Positions 24,391 to 39,440 of a stretch of 64,000 nucleotides of DNA are shown in pieces. The stretch spans positions 464,915 to 528,914 of the forward strand of contig BDSI01000090.1 of assembly GCA_003117195.1 (NCBI GenBank), given 5' to 3'. The notes under the pieces were generated by a model. It was given only the letters and a program-made list of their open reading frames with translations, ran no database searches and was not told the DNA's origin. The number at the start of each line of letters is the position of its first letter. Position 1 is the first letter of the stretch. This DNA comes from Eudorina sp. 2006-703-Eu-15 (Eukaryota; Chlorophyta; Chlorophyceae; Chlamydomonadales; Volvocaceae). Made by a program: the position numbers and the translations under genes.

Positions 24391-26073
24391 ATGCCGCCCG
24401 CTCCGCGACATTTTTACGCTGTCGTCAATAATGTAACATGGCAAGATATGATTACGACAATGTTACGTCGGGAGGGATTTGCACACACGCCCCAACAACT
24501 AGCATATTTGGGCGACGCTGTCTGGTCGGTAAGCTGACACCACGCCTCAGGGCCGCAATATTCTTTACTGCATACCATATCAATTGGCTGTAGCGTTCCA
24601 GGCAATAATTAACACCGCTTTTGCGTGTATCCTTGGGCACCGGTGCCCGTGGGCCCTACCGCGCCCTGACCCAGCTCCACGTGCGTTGCAAGTACCTCAG
24701 CCCGCCTAAGAACTTTGCGTCGTACCGTACCGCGGCGGAGCGCCACGTCAGCGCAGCACGGCAGGTGAGGTTCACTGACAGCTGCGTCCGCCGCGCATCC
24801 ATGTATGGCCGCCTCCGCGCTGGACATCGCCCATCCCCGCCCCTATCCCCGCCAACCCCGCCCCTCCGTGGCCACCCCGCGCACTCCCTACGGCTGCGCG
24901 GCCAGCATCCGGGCTCCCCCTCCCTCATCGGACACACGGGGTCACCTCTCCAAGGTCACGCCCCGCTCAGCCCCATGTCTTGGTCCCGATAGAACTTTGA
25001 GTGGCATGCCCCCTGGCCCAACCCCGCCTCGGTGCCCTGCTGCCGGTCTCCCTGATGGGGGTCCCTCCGCCACATCCTGCCCTGACATCCGCCCCCTCCC
25101 CATGCACATCAGCATACCCAACACTCTGCTCCCCCGCAAACCTGGCCATCTCCCCCCCCGGCTGGCTGGGTGTGTCTGGGCTTCTTTCTCGCTTTGAATC
25201 CCAACCCAACCCCCGCCCCGCAGTCCGCCTACCTTGACCAGCTGCTGTCGGGCGGCTGGCGGCTGAGCCCCGCCGAGGCCCGACTGGTGCAGACTGCCCG
25301 GCGGGACTCCACCGACGCCCACTCCCGCCCCCGGTACTCCGCGGCGGGCGGGCAGCTGGGCGCCTACCGCAAGGCCACCGCATTTGAAGCGCTGGTAGGG
25401 GCGAAGGACTGGGCGGGGCGGGAGGCAGGAAGGGAGGCAGGAAGGGGGATTAAGGCGGCATGCAACGTTTGCAAGGCATGATGTTGGGGTGGGTAATCAG
25501 GAAGAGGAGGGGATGGAGGCGCGGTTATGCAGGGTGGGGACAGGGATGAGGTCTTGGGTGAAGCCGCAGGTGCGACGGAGCACATACCGCGGGGCCGCCC
25601 TGCCTCCTGCCGTCCTGCAGTTCGACAAGGCAAATGTGGGGGTTTGAGCGAGTGCTTTCACCTTTCGCGGGGCTGGCTGGCCCACGCCCAGCTGTTGACG
25701 CCCAGCGGGCGCCTTGCCCATCGCTTTCTGGGCGGGTGCGGCATCTCCTCGCTGCGGTCTGTGTCCCGGCTCCAGGGGCGGGGCCCTCATGAGCCACCTG
25801 GATTCGCCTGAGGTCCACTGGCCCGCCCGCCATCCAGGCGGTTCCCACTACCGGCCCTCTTACCTGCCGCAGGCTTGCCACCCTTTGCCTCAGCACCGCC
25901 CCCACCACGAATCGGATCACCCCACATCACACTCCACTGCACCGCTCCCCGTCCCCACCCCCACCCCCCAGATCGGGCACCTTTCGCTGGAGGACCCTGA
26001 CCGGCTGCAGCAGCTACTGCAGCAGTTGGAACCGCACATGGCGACTTTTGACGCCCGGGAGGCGGGGCAGTAA
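24391..26073 (+). CDS. Mini-ribonuclease III family protein
   Basis: Four phase-0 exons (24391-24528, 24675-24764, 25224-25394, 25972-26073) encode 166 residues. Mini-III enzymes are short RNase III domains without a dsRNA-binding domain; in bacteria they mature 23S rRNA, and plant homologues process chloroplast rRNA and introns (family knowledge). The signature is intact: AYLGDAVWS around Asp42 (metal-binding Asp of the GD motif), then HVRCKYLSPPK, then YRKATAFEALIG with catalytic Glu131, closing with a leucine-rich helix. Exon 1 is only 46 codons and ends TCG/GTAAGC. An in-frame stop about 45 bases upstream supports the ATG at 24391. No obvious transit peptide is visible, so plastid targeting is unproven, although the first 30 residues could serve. 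It lies directly upstream of adenosine kinase, same strand. Confidence 0.8.
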
Positions 26074-26193
26074 CTGAGGGGGTAGTAGCTGACGTGACTT
26101 GAGCTGGGCCGCCGGGGCTCGTCCGGGGCTGTGGGGCTGGAAAGGCTGGCACATGTATGCCGTTGGCTGTCACCGATGACCCGCGGGGTCCGC

Positions 26194-26198
26194 TGTAA
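26194..26198 (+). terminator. TGTAA polyadenylation signal for the Mini-III gene
   Basis: TGTAA lies 121 bases after the stop at 26073, in an AT-rich run; a second TGTAA follows at 26240-26244. Either would end the transcript well before the adenosine kinase start at 26716. Confidence 0.6.
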
Positions 26199-26715
26199 CA
26201 TCCTTAATAATATTGTTTGCAGTGATCGAAGGAAGAGAATGTAAAGGCCTCTCACGGATGATCGAGCGAGGGCATGGCGGGGAGAGGGAGGGGCTACCCA
26301 GCAAGCGGCCGAGTGATGGGGCATGGAACTAGGTCATGGGATAATGTTGCGGGCGTGTCTGGGGCCTTGCGGTGGTGTTTGTGTTTACGTTACCTATGCG
26401 CCAAGTGGAGTGCGCGCCCTTCCAACCCCTGCGACCCCGCCCCGAGGCAGCGGAACGACGTGGGCTGGTCAGGGCAAGAAGGAGAGACATGTAGACAATG
26501 AAACAGAGTTTGTTGGTTACGGGTTTGCGGTGCTAGGCAGTTAATACGTAGTAATCTCAGGATTTAGGCGACGACCGTTACACGTGTTATACGGCCGTTC
26601 CAACTAACACTTCTGGCGGACTTTGTGGTTTGTGTCCTTCCAGACAATGTTGTTGTGATCAAGGAAAGAAGGCATCCCTCGAACCCAGCTTATACTGCAA
26701 AACAAAGCTGCCAAA

Positions 26716-31294
<4,579 letters not shown>

Positions 31295-34239
31295 GAAATC
31301 CGGACTGCGACGAAAACGACGACAACGCAGGGGACCGATTGTGTTCAGTTGGTTGATCTGACTGTTGGAGGGAGACTGCTGGGAATCTGCTCTTTTTGGG
31401 GACCGGACTCCCTCCTTAGGTTGGGGAGGACGCTACCGTAGGCCGCGGGAACGTGGATGGAGAGAAGTGGGGCTCGCCTGTGCCGGCTCAGAGCTCTGGC
31501 TGGCGGCGCGCAGACTGACTGACTGACCGACCGATTGGCTGACTCATGTGTGAACAACGGACCGACAGATAGTCAGATGAGCGAAGGGAAGGGGTTTAGG
31601 CAACCAGTATTACTGGACGGCTAACGGCTTGGTGGTGCATGCAACGACATCATTGACGGCGGCGATCGGGCCCCCTGGTTGTTGCTTCTTTGGTGGGGAC
31701 GACGAGGTAGGGCCGAGCGGCGCTGGGGCGGGTCGGGCTGGGGCGGGAGGGTCATCTGCTCGAGGGTTGCGTGGGTGAGCAGCGTGGCGTGAGACGTGAA
31801 GTGACTCGATTGAGCTGAGCTGGCAGGCAGGCAGGCAGACAGACAGTAACCTACACGGATGGGGGGATAAACCCCCGCCCCCCCACACACACAGCGGTGG
31901 CGGCCGTACCCTTTCCGCGCCTGCTCAAGGACACCGCGGTGGCGGCCGAGGAGGCTCTGCCGTAATGGCGCCCGATGCGGCTAGGTGTTTAACCACGTCT
32001 GGGAGTGGCGCCTGATCAGGCACGGAGAAGGGGGGGCCCGGCCTGACGAGACCGTACTTCGCTTTGTGCAGCTGTTGCGGCGGCTGGTGGGGCGGTACAA
32101 CCCGTGTGTCGTGCCCCTCCCCTCGTCGCAAGGGCCCTGTGTCCTTTACTCGTTACACCAATCGTGACAACACTGTGCTCAATAAGGATAACTGAACTAC
32201 TGAAGGCTTATGCCGTGGGCGTGGCTTCATTTGCTGCACCGTTGTGGGGGACCCGTGCTGGGCTTTCAGGCCCGCCCGACGTGTGCGTGTGTGAAAGGGG
32301 CGAGGTCACAGGATGGGGTGGAACGCTCCCGTCATGCCGGCGAGCCAATTCGAGTTTAGAGTGAGGGGCGAGGCAGGGAGGTCGCCTCCGCGGCCTTTCC
32401 ATCCTTGGTGCCTGTGGGGTGGGTCCTAGAGAGCCCCTTGGGTCGGCCAGAGGGGAGTCCATGCGGCTGCAGGCTGTGAGAGGCTGAGTGACATCGTACT
32501 GCATTAAACTATTCATGCTGTGGCCGCCGCGCAGGGGGTGGATCACATCCCGCAGCCTGCATGTGTGTGTGTGTGTACGTGTGTGTACGACGCGGCCTCC
32601 CAGGCCATGTGGCGGCCTGAGGCCCGACATGACGAGCTGTAAATGCGTGCGACCGACCGACTGACCTGACCTGACCTGCTGCCCGGCCTTGCGGGGCTGT
32701 CCGTGTGTGTCCGGGTCGCCTGCTGGTGCCTGATGGGAGTGCACCACCGCCGCGTACGGATTCGCACAGCTGACCTCGCTCTCACAGTCTCACCCTTACT
32801 CGCAAAGTCCCTGGGAGCAGCAGCGAGCACAGCGCGGCCTTTCCGTGTATGGCCGCCGCACACGCGCTTTCAGTGGGCCCCCTCCATCACCGGGCTCCGA
32901 AGTCTCATCATGCAAGTTGTCCATGGGGCCGGAGCTTTCCTCGGGGGCCGGAGCTGTTGCGTGCGTCAGCCAGGGATTGTAGCTGCGGCAGGGCCGTGTA
33001 GGGCGTCGATGCAGGGCACCCACACATTCCGGGCTGCGCCCTCGGTCAACTGCCCTGGGATCTAGGCGCCCGCTGGCTGAAGCAACCCTTTTCAATTGGT
33101 ACACATGGAAATGCAGACGGGCGCTGCACCTGCTATCCTTGAAGGTCGCCATTACATGTGCGGTAGGGAACAGACAACGGCCCTAGAGGCAGTGTGAGCG
33201 TGTGTGAGGGTGCGGGTCTGTGGGCTCAGTCGGCTGCACTGCGGGGGCCGCACATGGCCATCAGCACAGCGTCCGAACCTCCGTCCTCCCAATCGCGGCC
33301 GCGCTTACCAGTCCCCCCCTCCGGCACGTTCCTCCGACCAGCGGCTATTTCGAACGACTTGCGTGCGGCGCAGGCAAGTCGTTCCTGCCGGGGGCCGGGT
33401 GCGCGGCGCGCCCACACGCCCACCTACACCACCCAGCAGCCAGTCCAGCGACGGCGTGTACTGCGCAAGAGTGATGCCGCCGGGGGTGCGCAGAGACCTT
33501 GGGGCAGGCAGGCTTAAAGACATACAGACACAACCGCACACCCAACCGTACACGCCGCACGCTGCCACGACACCCGACGAACACATCCAACCCACTTCTC
33601 CGCACGCACGCACTGAGGATCGTCGGGTACACGCCCCACTAAGCCCAACCTCCGACTACAGATCCACGACTACAGCGGAACCGCAACACCCGAAATAGCG
33701 CCAGGTGTCGGACGCTTGCCTTGTTTGTTAAGCCAAATATAAGCAGAGCAGGTAGGCCTCACGGCCGGCCGGACCGCATTGCGCTGCCGCCCTCTTCACG
33801 ACGGGACGCACTCCCCGGGGCAGTCAGTCCGACAGCCGGGTTGCTGGGGGATTGTGTCCCCCGCTTGGTGCGAGCAACAGACGGCATTCGCAATATCCCT
33901 CAGAGCCCGCCCTTGCCATCCATTCGTCAAGCTAACCGTCTGCGCAGCGGGCAGACCCGGTCGGTTCTGAGTGGCGACTGCAGGGGCCACCACCACCACC
34001 ACCACTGGGATGAACACACGTCCCCTCAAGATGAGGTCGGTGGGGCAGTCCTTGCGACTAATTCCCTTTCCCCTGGAGACCTCAGTCAGTTGAGGTCCAC
34101 TGCCGTCGGGGTGTCCGCTGGAGAGCCCGGCCCGCAATGCCCCATCAACCCCGCCACGAAGCCTCGGCTGCGCAACACCACCGTGCCGTGCTCCACTCAA
34201 AATGCGCTCCATATGCGTGTAGGACTGAGAAGAGGCGCC
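31295..34239. other. Intergenic region between convergent genes
   Basis: About 2.9 kb between the adenosine kinase stop and the stop of the (-) complex I-type gene. I see no splice-supported frame. It contains short GT tracts (about 32560-32590) and a TGTAA at 32638-32642 that could be a distal adenosine kinase poly(A) signal. Confidence 0.5.
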
Positions 34240-34665
34240 TCAGTAGAACTCGCGCTCGTCCGGGCAAACCAAGGCGGGCTCATCGCCCAGGACTTGCCGG
34301 CGTGGGTAGCCGCTGCGACGGTCGGCGTGCCGGAAGCAGAACTCCGAAAGCAGGTAGAGGCCCACGGACGCGCCACCAAGGAACCAGACCGCCTCAAAGG
34401 TGCTGCGCACGTCCCAGACGAACTCCTTCTCAAAGCGGTCCCGGCGGTAGTACCAGGCCTCGATGTAGGGGTTCTTGGCAACCCACTCATACGAGCGGTC
34501 CACAGGCTTCGTCCTGCTGTAGATGCTAGGTGTGTAACGGCCATCTGGCGTGAAAGACTTCGCCTCAGCTGCAAAGCCACGACCAGCGCCAGCCTTGCTG
34601 AAGACCTCAGCCCCGGCCAGCATACGGTGCATCAAGCCCTGAACGTTACGGGTTGAGCCTGCCAT
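34240..34665 (-). CDS. Probable mitochondrial complex I B15 (NDUFB4-type) subunit
   Basis: An uninterrupted frame of 141 residues begins at ATG 34665; upstream codons lack another ATG. The first 35 residues are Arg/Ala/Ser-rich without acidic residues and end near GRGFAAEAK, a typical mitochondrial presequence. The mature part carries NPYIEAWYYRRDRFEKEF, then a single membrane span (FLGGASVGLYLLSEF) and a short tail with GYPRRQVLGD. This order (N..IE.W...R...E..F.W..R, one membrane helix, D...G.P.R..L) resembles the small plant NDUFB4/B15 accessory subunit of NADH dehydrogenase, from memory rather than alignment. It is intronless, unlike its neighbours, and divergent from the cap methyltransferase gene. 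Confidence 0.6.
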   Translation of the reverse strand: MAGSTRNVQGLMHRMLAGAEVFSKAGAGRGFAAEAKSFTPDGRYTPSIYSRTKPVDRSYEWVAKNPYIEAWYYRRDRFEKEFVWDVRSTFEAVWFLGGASVGLYLLSEFCFRHADRRSGYPRRQVLGDEPALVCPDEREFY

Positions 34666-34985
34666 TGCTCCAGCCAATAGAAAAAGTTGTCCTAAACAAA
34701 ACGGAGTCAGTCGGGAAGCCTAGGTCTGGGCCGAGGCTGTTGATCCTCACCCGATATGATTACAGAGCTAATACAACTTCTATTGGAAAGATTGCATTGC
34801 TGCAATTTTGCTGAACGAATGCCGTACGCTTCTCGGTTGCTGTCGTTGTTAGCGCTGTCAAGCTTCTGGCAAGGTTGTATGTGCACAATCAAGGAAAATG
34901 ATACGGTTCAACACTTGCATGTGATTGTCTTCCCCGGCATCGCAAATGGTGGCTTGCCAACCTTGACACATCGCAGTGAGTGCTG
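34666..34985. promoter_or_regulatory. Short AT-rich bidirectional promoter region
   Basis: Only 320 bases separate the divergent start codons at 34665 (-) and 34986 (+). The segment is distinctly AT-rich and contains a CCAAT on the (+) strand at about 34673, but no TATA box. Both 5' leaders must lie inside it. Confidence 0.55.
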
Positions 34986-37900
34986 ATGGCGGATGGTGGC
35001 GCTGGCGTATGGGAGCAGCAGAGGGCCCATTACAACAGCCATGTTAGGGACATCTCAACGCGCGAGGTGCGGCTCGAAGCTTCAGCACACCGAGTTCGTT
35101 TCCTGCCCGTGACGCCCGGCCCTGCTGGCGCCCTTGTCCCTTGAGCCAGCGCTGACACAGAGAACACCATGCCCCGTTCCTCACTCTGCCCTCCTCCTCC
35201 TCCCCCAACCTCCCCGCCATTCGCAGGCTCTCCAGCTGCGGAGCGAAGGCCCGGCACAGGACCTGAAGAACTTCCACAACCACGTGAAGCGCCAGCTGAT
35301 CAACAGGTGGGCACGCCCTCAGCCGGTCCGCAGCCGACGCAGCAACTCACTGGAAACCACATAGCTCTGGCCCTCCTGCCCTCCTGCGCCCCTGGCCCCC
35401 CCTGCGCGCCTGTCCCTGCCGCTGTCCCTGGCCCCCCACCTCCCTCTCCTCCACGCCACCTGCTCCTGTGCTCCAGACACCTCTCTCTCCCCCCACCCTC
35501 CCCGTGCCCCATACGGCCCCACACCCCGTTTCTCACTGCCGCATCAACCCCATTCGCGGCTCCGTCATCCACTGCCCCGTGCCTCAGTGACCATGGCCCC
35601 CTTCCCAATCCAATCCACGCGCATCACACGCATTGCGCCGTGAAAACCTTATGAAGGAATACCCCCCTAAAGCCCCCGGCCCTCACCTCCGCCAACCGAA
35701 AACCCCGCCTGTTTAAATTCATCGCGTTTACCGCTCTGACCCTCACAACACGAACGCCTTCCCCAACCCCGCGGCCGGCCGCACGCCGGCAGGTTCGCAT
35801 ACAAGCAGGACCGGCTGCTCGACCTGTGCTGCGGCCGTGGCGGCGACCTGCACAAATGGAGGGAGGCGCAGGTGGGCCAGCGGGCTGCGGGGCGGGCCCT
35901 GTGAAAGATGGGGGCGGGGGAGGACGTGTAGGAAGGGGAGAGAGGGTGGGCTTGGACCCACGGGTCGGCCTCTGCCCGCCGCGCCCCACCGCGCCCCGCC
36001 GGGAGCTCCGCGGCGGTGGCCTCGCAATGCCGCGCCGGCGACGGAGGTTCGCGGGAGTGCGGGTGACGCAGCCAGCAACTTCCCCGCGCACGACTCCCCC
36101 CGCGTCGCACCCCTTGCCCGCCTCACTCCTCACCCCACCCTCACCGCACCCAGGACCCTCGCCCCTCACCGCCCTCACCCCACACACCCCCAGATCGGTT
36201 ACGTCAGGGGCTTGGACATCTCGGAGCGGGAGGTGGAGGAGGCGAGGCGGCGGTACCTGGAGTTGAGGGAGCGGCGCGGCGGCCGGGGTGTGTGGCGGGG
36301 CCGGGAGGGGCACCGGGGCGGGCAGGCGGGGCGGACGGACCGGGGGATGAATTGAAAAAAGAAATAAACCCAAAGAACGAACCCGGGCACACCCAGCACA
36401 ACTCAGTACACTTACGTGGCGCGGTACCTGCATAGCAAAGGAACTATAGAGACCGCGCGCGGGCGCGTGGCGGCGCGGCCGCGCTGCCGCCGGTGCAGCA
36501 GCAAGCTAGATGCGAACCCGACCCAAGCCGAAAAGGACAGACACTTTACCGACCTGTGGTGGTAGACGGAGTAGCCGCGCCGGGGGAGCGGCACCTCGCC
36601 TCTGCGGTCCAGCAGCAGGCGGCCCGAGCGGGTTTGTCGCCTCTGCGCGGCGCGGGGGGTGTTGGGATTGAGGTTGCGGAGCGGCTTCGCACAGGCGCAT
36701 TACGCGATTCCCCCGGTCTTGTTCCCCCGGCGTACCTTCCCAACATGTGCCCTGCACAGGGGAGAGGGGAACGGCGAGAAGCCACCACCAAAGCCACCAC
36801 CCCGGCCCCCCTGGACCCGCCCACCAGCGGTTCATCTGCTCCGACCCCGAAGGCCAAAGCCGCAGCCCCACCCCCCTGTCTGCAGCCCGAGACCTCCGAC
36901 AGACAGACACACACAACACACACCCTGTCAGATATGTAACGATCTCTTATCTAACCACACATACACACACACGCGCGGGTCTCTTCTCTAAACACACACA
37001 CACGGTCCGTCCCTCCCAAACCACGGAACGCCCCCCCCCCGCCCCCGCCCGCCCCGGATCAGGCCCCGCCGCCAACATGGTCTGCGAGTTCCAGGCGGTG
37101 GACTGGCTGGGCGAGCGGCCGTACGACGATGAGGCCGCGGGGCCCGCGTCGTACGGCGTGGTGACTTGCATGTTCGCGCTGCACTACTTTTTCGTGTCGG
37201 AGCGGAGTCTGCGAACCTTCCTGCGCAACGTGTCGGTCAACCTGCGGCATGGTGAGGGGGGTGGGGGGGTGAGGTGTAGGAGGTGTAGGAAATTGGTAGA
37301 CATTTGGGTGGGGGGTGGGGGTGGGGGTGGGGGGTGAGGGGGACCACGGAAAGGGGAGAAGAAGGGAGAGAAAGGGGCGAGGGGGCGGACCCAGGGGTCG
37401 GGTCAGGGCCGTAGGGCGCCGCGGACGCCGCTCCAAGTCAACACCTCTCACGTAGCGGCCGCGCGATGACCATTGGGGGCGGGTGAAGGGATTGGGGGGG
37501 GGGGCGGGTGAAGGGATTGGGGGGCCGGGTGAAGGGATTGGGGGGCGGGTGAAGGGATTGAGGGGCGGGTGAAGGGATTGAGGGGGGGTGAAGGGATTCG
37601 GGGGCCGGGTGCCCCAGCAGCTCTCATCCCTGTGCTGGCGACTCAAAACCCCTACCATGTTACCCGTCCTATCCCGTCCCATCGTCTGCCGCCGCTCAGG
37701 GTCACAGGTCCAAGCTCTCCTTCCCCCGCCTTTCCCCCGCCGCCGACCAACCCTTCACCGCCTCCCCCCACCTCCAACGGCCGTCTGTCCCCGCGCCTCC
37801 CCCCGACCCACCCCTCCACCGTCACATCGCTGGCGCGGTCTCCGTACAGCCCATCGCTGCCTCCGGAACGCTTCTCCGGCATTCTGCTCAGCTCATCCAT

Positions 37901-39406
37901 GCCTCCCCCACCACGTTCCTACCCCCGTCCTTCTTTTCCTGTCAACCCCCTTCCCTCCGCACCTCCCTCCCACACCTGTGTCCCGCACATCCGCGCAGGT
38001 GGCTACTTCATCGGCACCATCCCCAGCGGCCGCCGGGTGATGAAGCTGCTGGGGGCCATGCCGGAGCTGCGGACGCCCATGCTGAGGCTGGCGCGCAGGT
38101 GGAAGGTGGGGCCCTGCAGGCAGAGCTCTGCAGCATTACCAGCTCGGGGGGGGGGGTGAGGAGGGGTTGGGGAGGGACGGCCGCCCAGTAGCGCGGGCCG
38201 GCTGCGGTGCGGTGACGCGGTTGCTCTCGGGGAGTGGGATTCGCGTGAGGTTTTAGGGGGGTTGGGGCGGGTGGCGGGTCCTCTGCCTCTGCTGCACTGT
38301 GCGACATGTCGGCAGTAACGATATGTGAAATGCGAAGTGCCAGCGCGCCCGGCCCCCCGGGCCTTATATTACTCCTTCCGTTACGATTGAACGGCTGAAC
38401 CCCCCGACCGCCCCCCCTCCCCCCCGGCGGTTCAGGACCCCGCCCGGCCGCCGCTGTGGGGCGCGGGCTACATCTGCGACATCGCCGACACCGTGACCGC
38501 CTCCCTGGAGGGCACCACGGAGGGCTCCCTGGAGTACCTGGTGGACCTGCCCACCCTGGAGCGCATGGCGGCGGAGGTGGGCCTGGTTGCCGTACGGGAC
38601 TACCTGGACCCCGTACTGGCGTCCTGCTTCAAAGAGGTGGGTGCCGCGGGCGGGGGCGTGGGGGGGGGGGAGCGGGCCGGGTTCGGGGGTTAGAAAGAAA
38701 CAGCCCAGACACACCCAGCCCGCCCCCCCCCCGGGTTCGGGGGGGGGGCGGGGGTAATAGGAAATTGGTGGACACAATTTATTCTGCGCTGCTGCCAGAG
38801 CGAATATCCGATAGAGGACTCGACTGTACCCGGGGGGGGGGCAAGGCGGGAGGAAGGCCGAGAGGAATGGGGCAGGGAGGGAGGCGAAGACCCAGTGCGA
38901 TGTGTGTGTGTGTAAATCGTTACATATCTGCCGGGCCGACACTGGCCGGGGGCGCTAACCCGCCCCATACGGGAGATCGCCGAAGCACTTTCCCCCGGAT
39001 ACGGGGGAAAGGGGCGTAAGGGGCCTCTGTCCCCTCGCTCTCAACCAAGGGCGCGTGCCCGATCCCCGAGGATCGGTGACCGCTGTGCCCCCTCAAGGGA
39101 GTGGGCGAAGGCCCATCCCGGGCGGTCTGCGCCTCGCAGTCCGCTGTTCAACCTCCTCAAGTCCTTGCAGCACCCAGGGCGCGTTTCGGAGGCGCGCCCC
39201 TGCGTGGTGCGGTAAAACTAGCCTGGTCCCGCGTCCCAACCTAATCGTACTAGCTAGGGTTGCACCCTCCGGCAGGCCTGCCTGCCCAGCTGAGCCAGAG
39301 CGAGGCGTCTCGCACGCGTCAGGCCTTGCTGGGTCCGGGTATGCAGTCGGGTGCTCCATGATGGGGCTATGGTTTGCACAAGGCAGCACATCACCACGCA
39401 AGCTTC

Positions 39407-39440
<34 letters not shown>

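Noticed and set aside
24609..24764. Mini-RNase III appearing to lack its catalytic Asp and start codon
   Set aside because: Reading from the acceptor at 24674 and adding a short exon 24391-24528 restores AYLGDAV and an ATG in phase, so the gene is not broken.
34675..34677. Upstream start four codons before the chosen ATG of the complex I-type gene
   Set aside because: The codon there is TTG, not ATG; the first ATG is at 34665.
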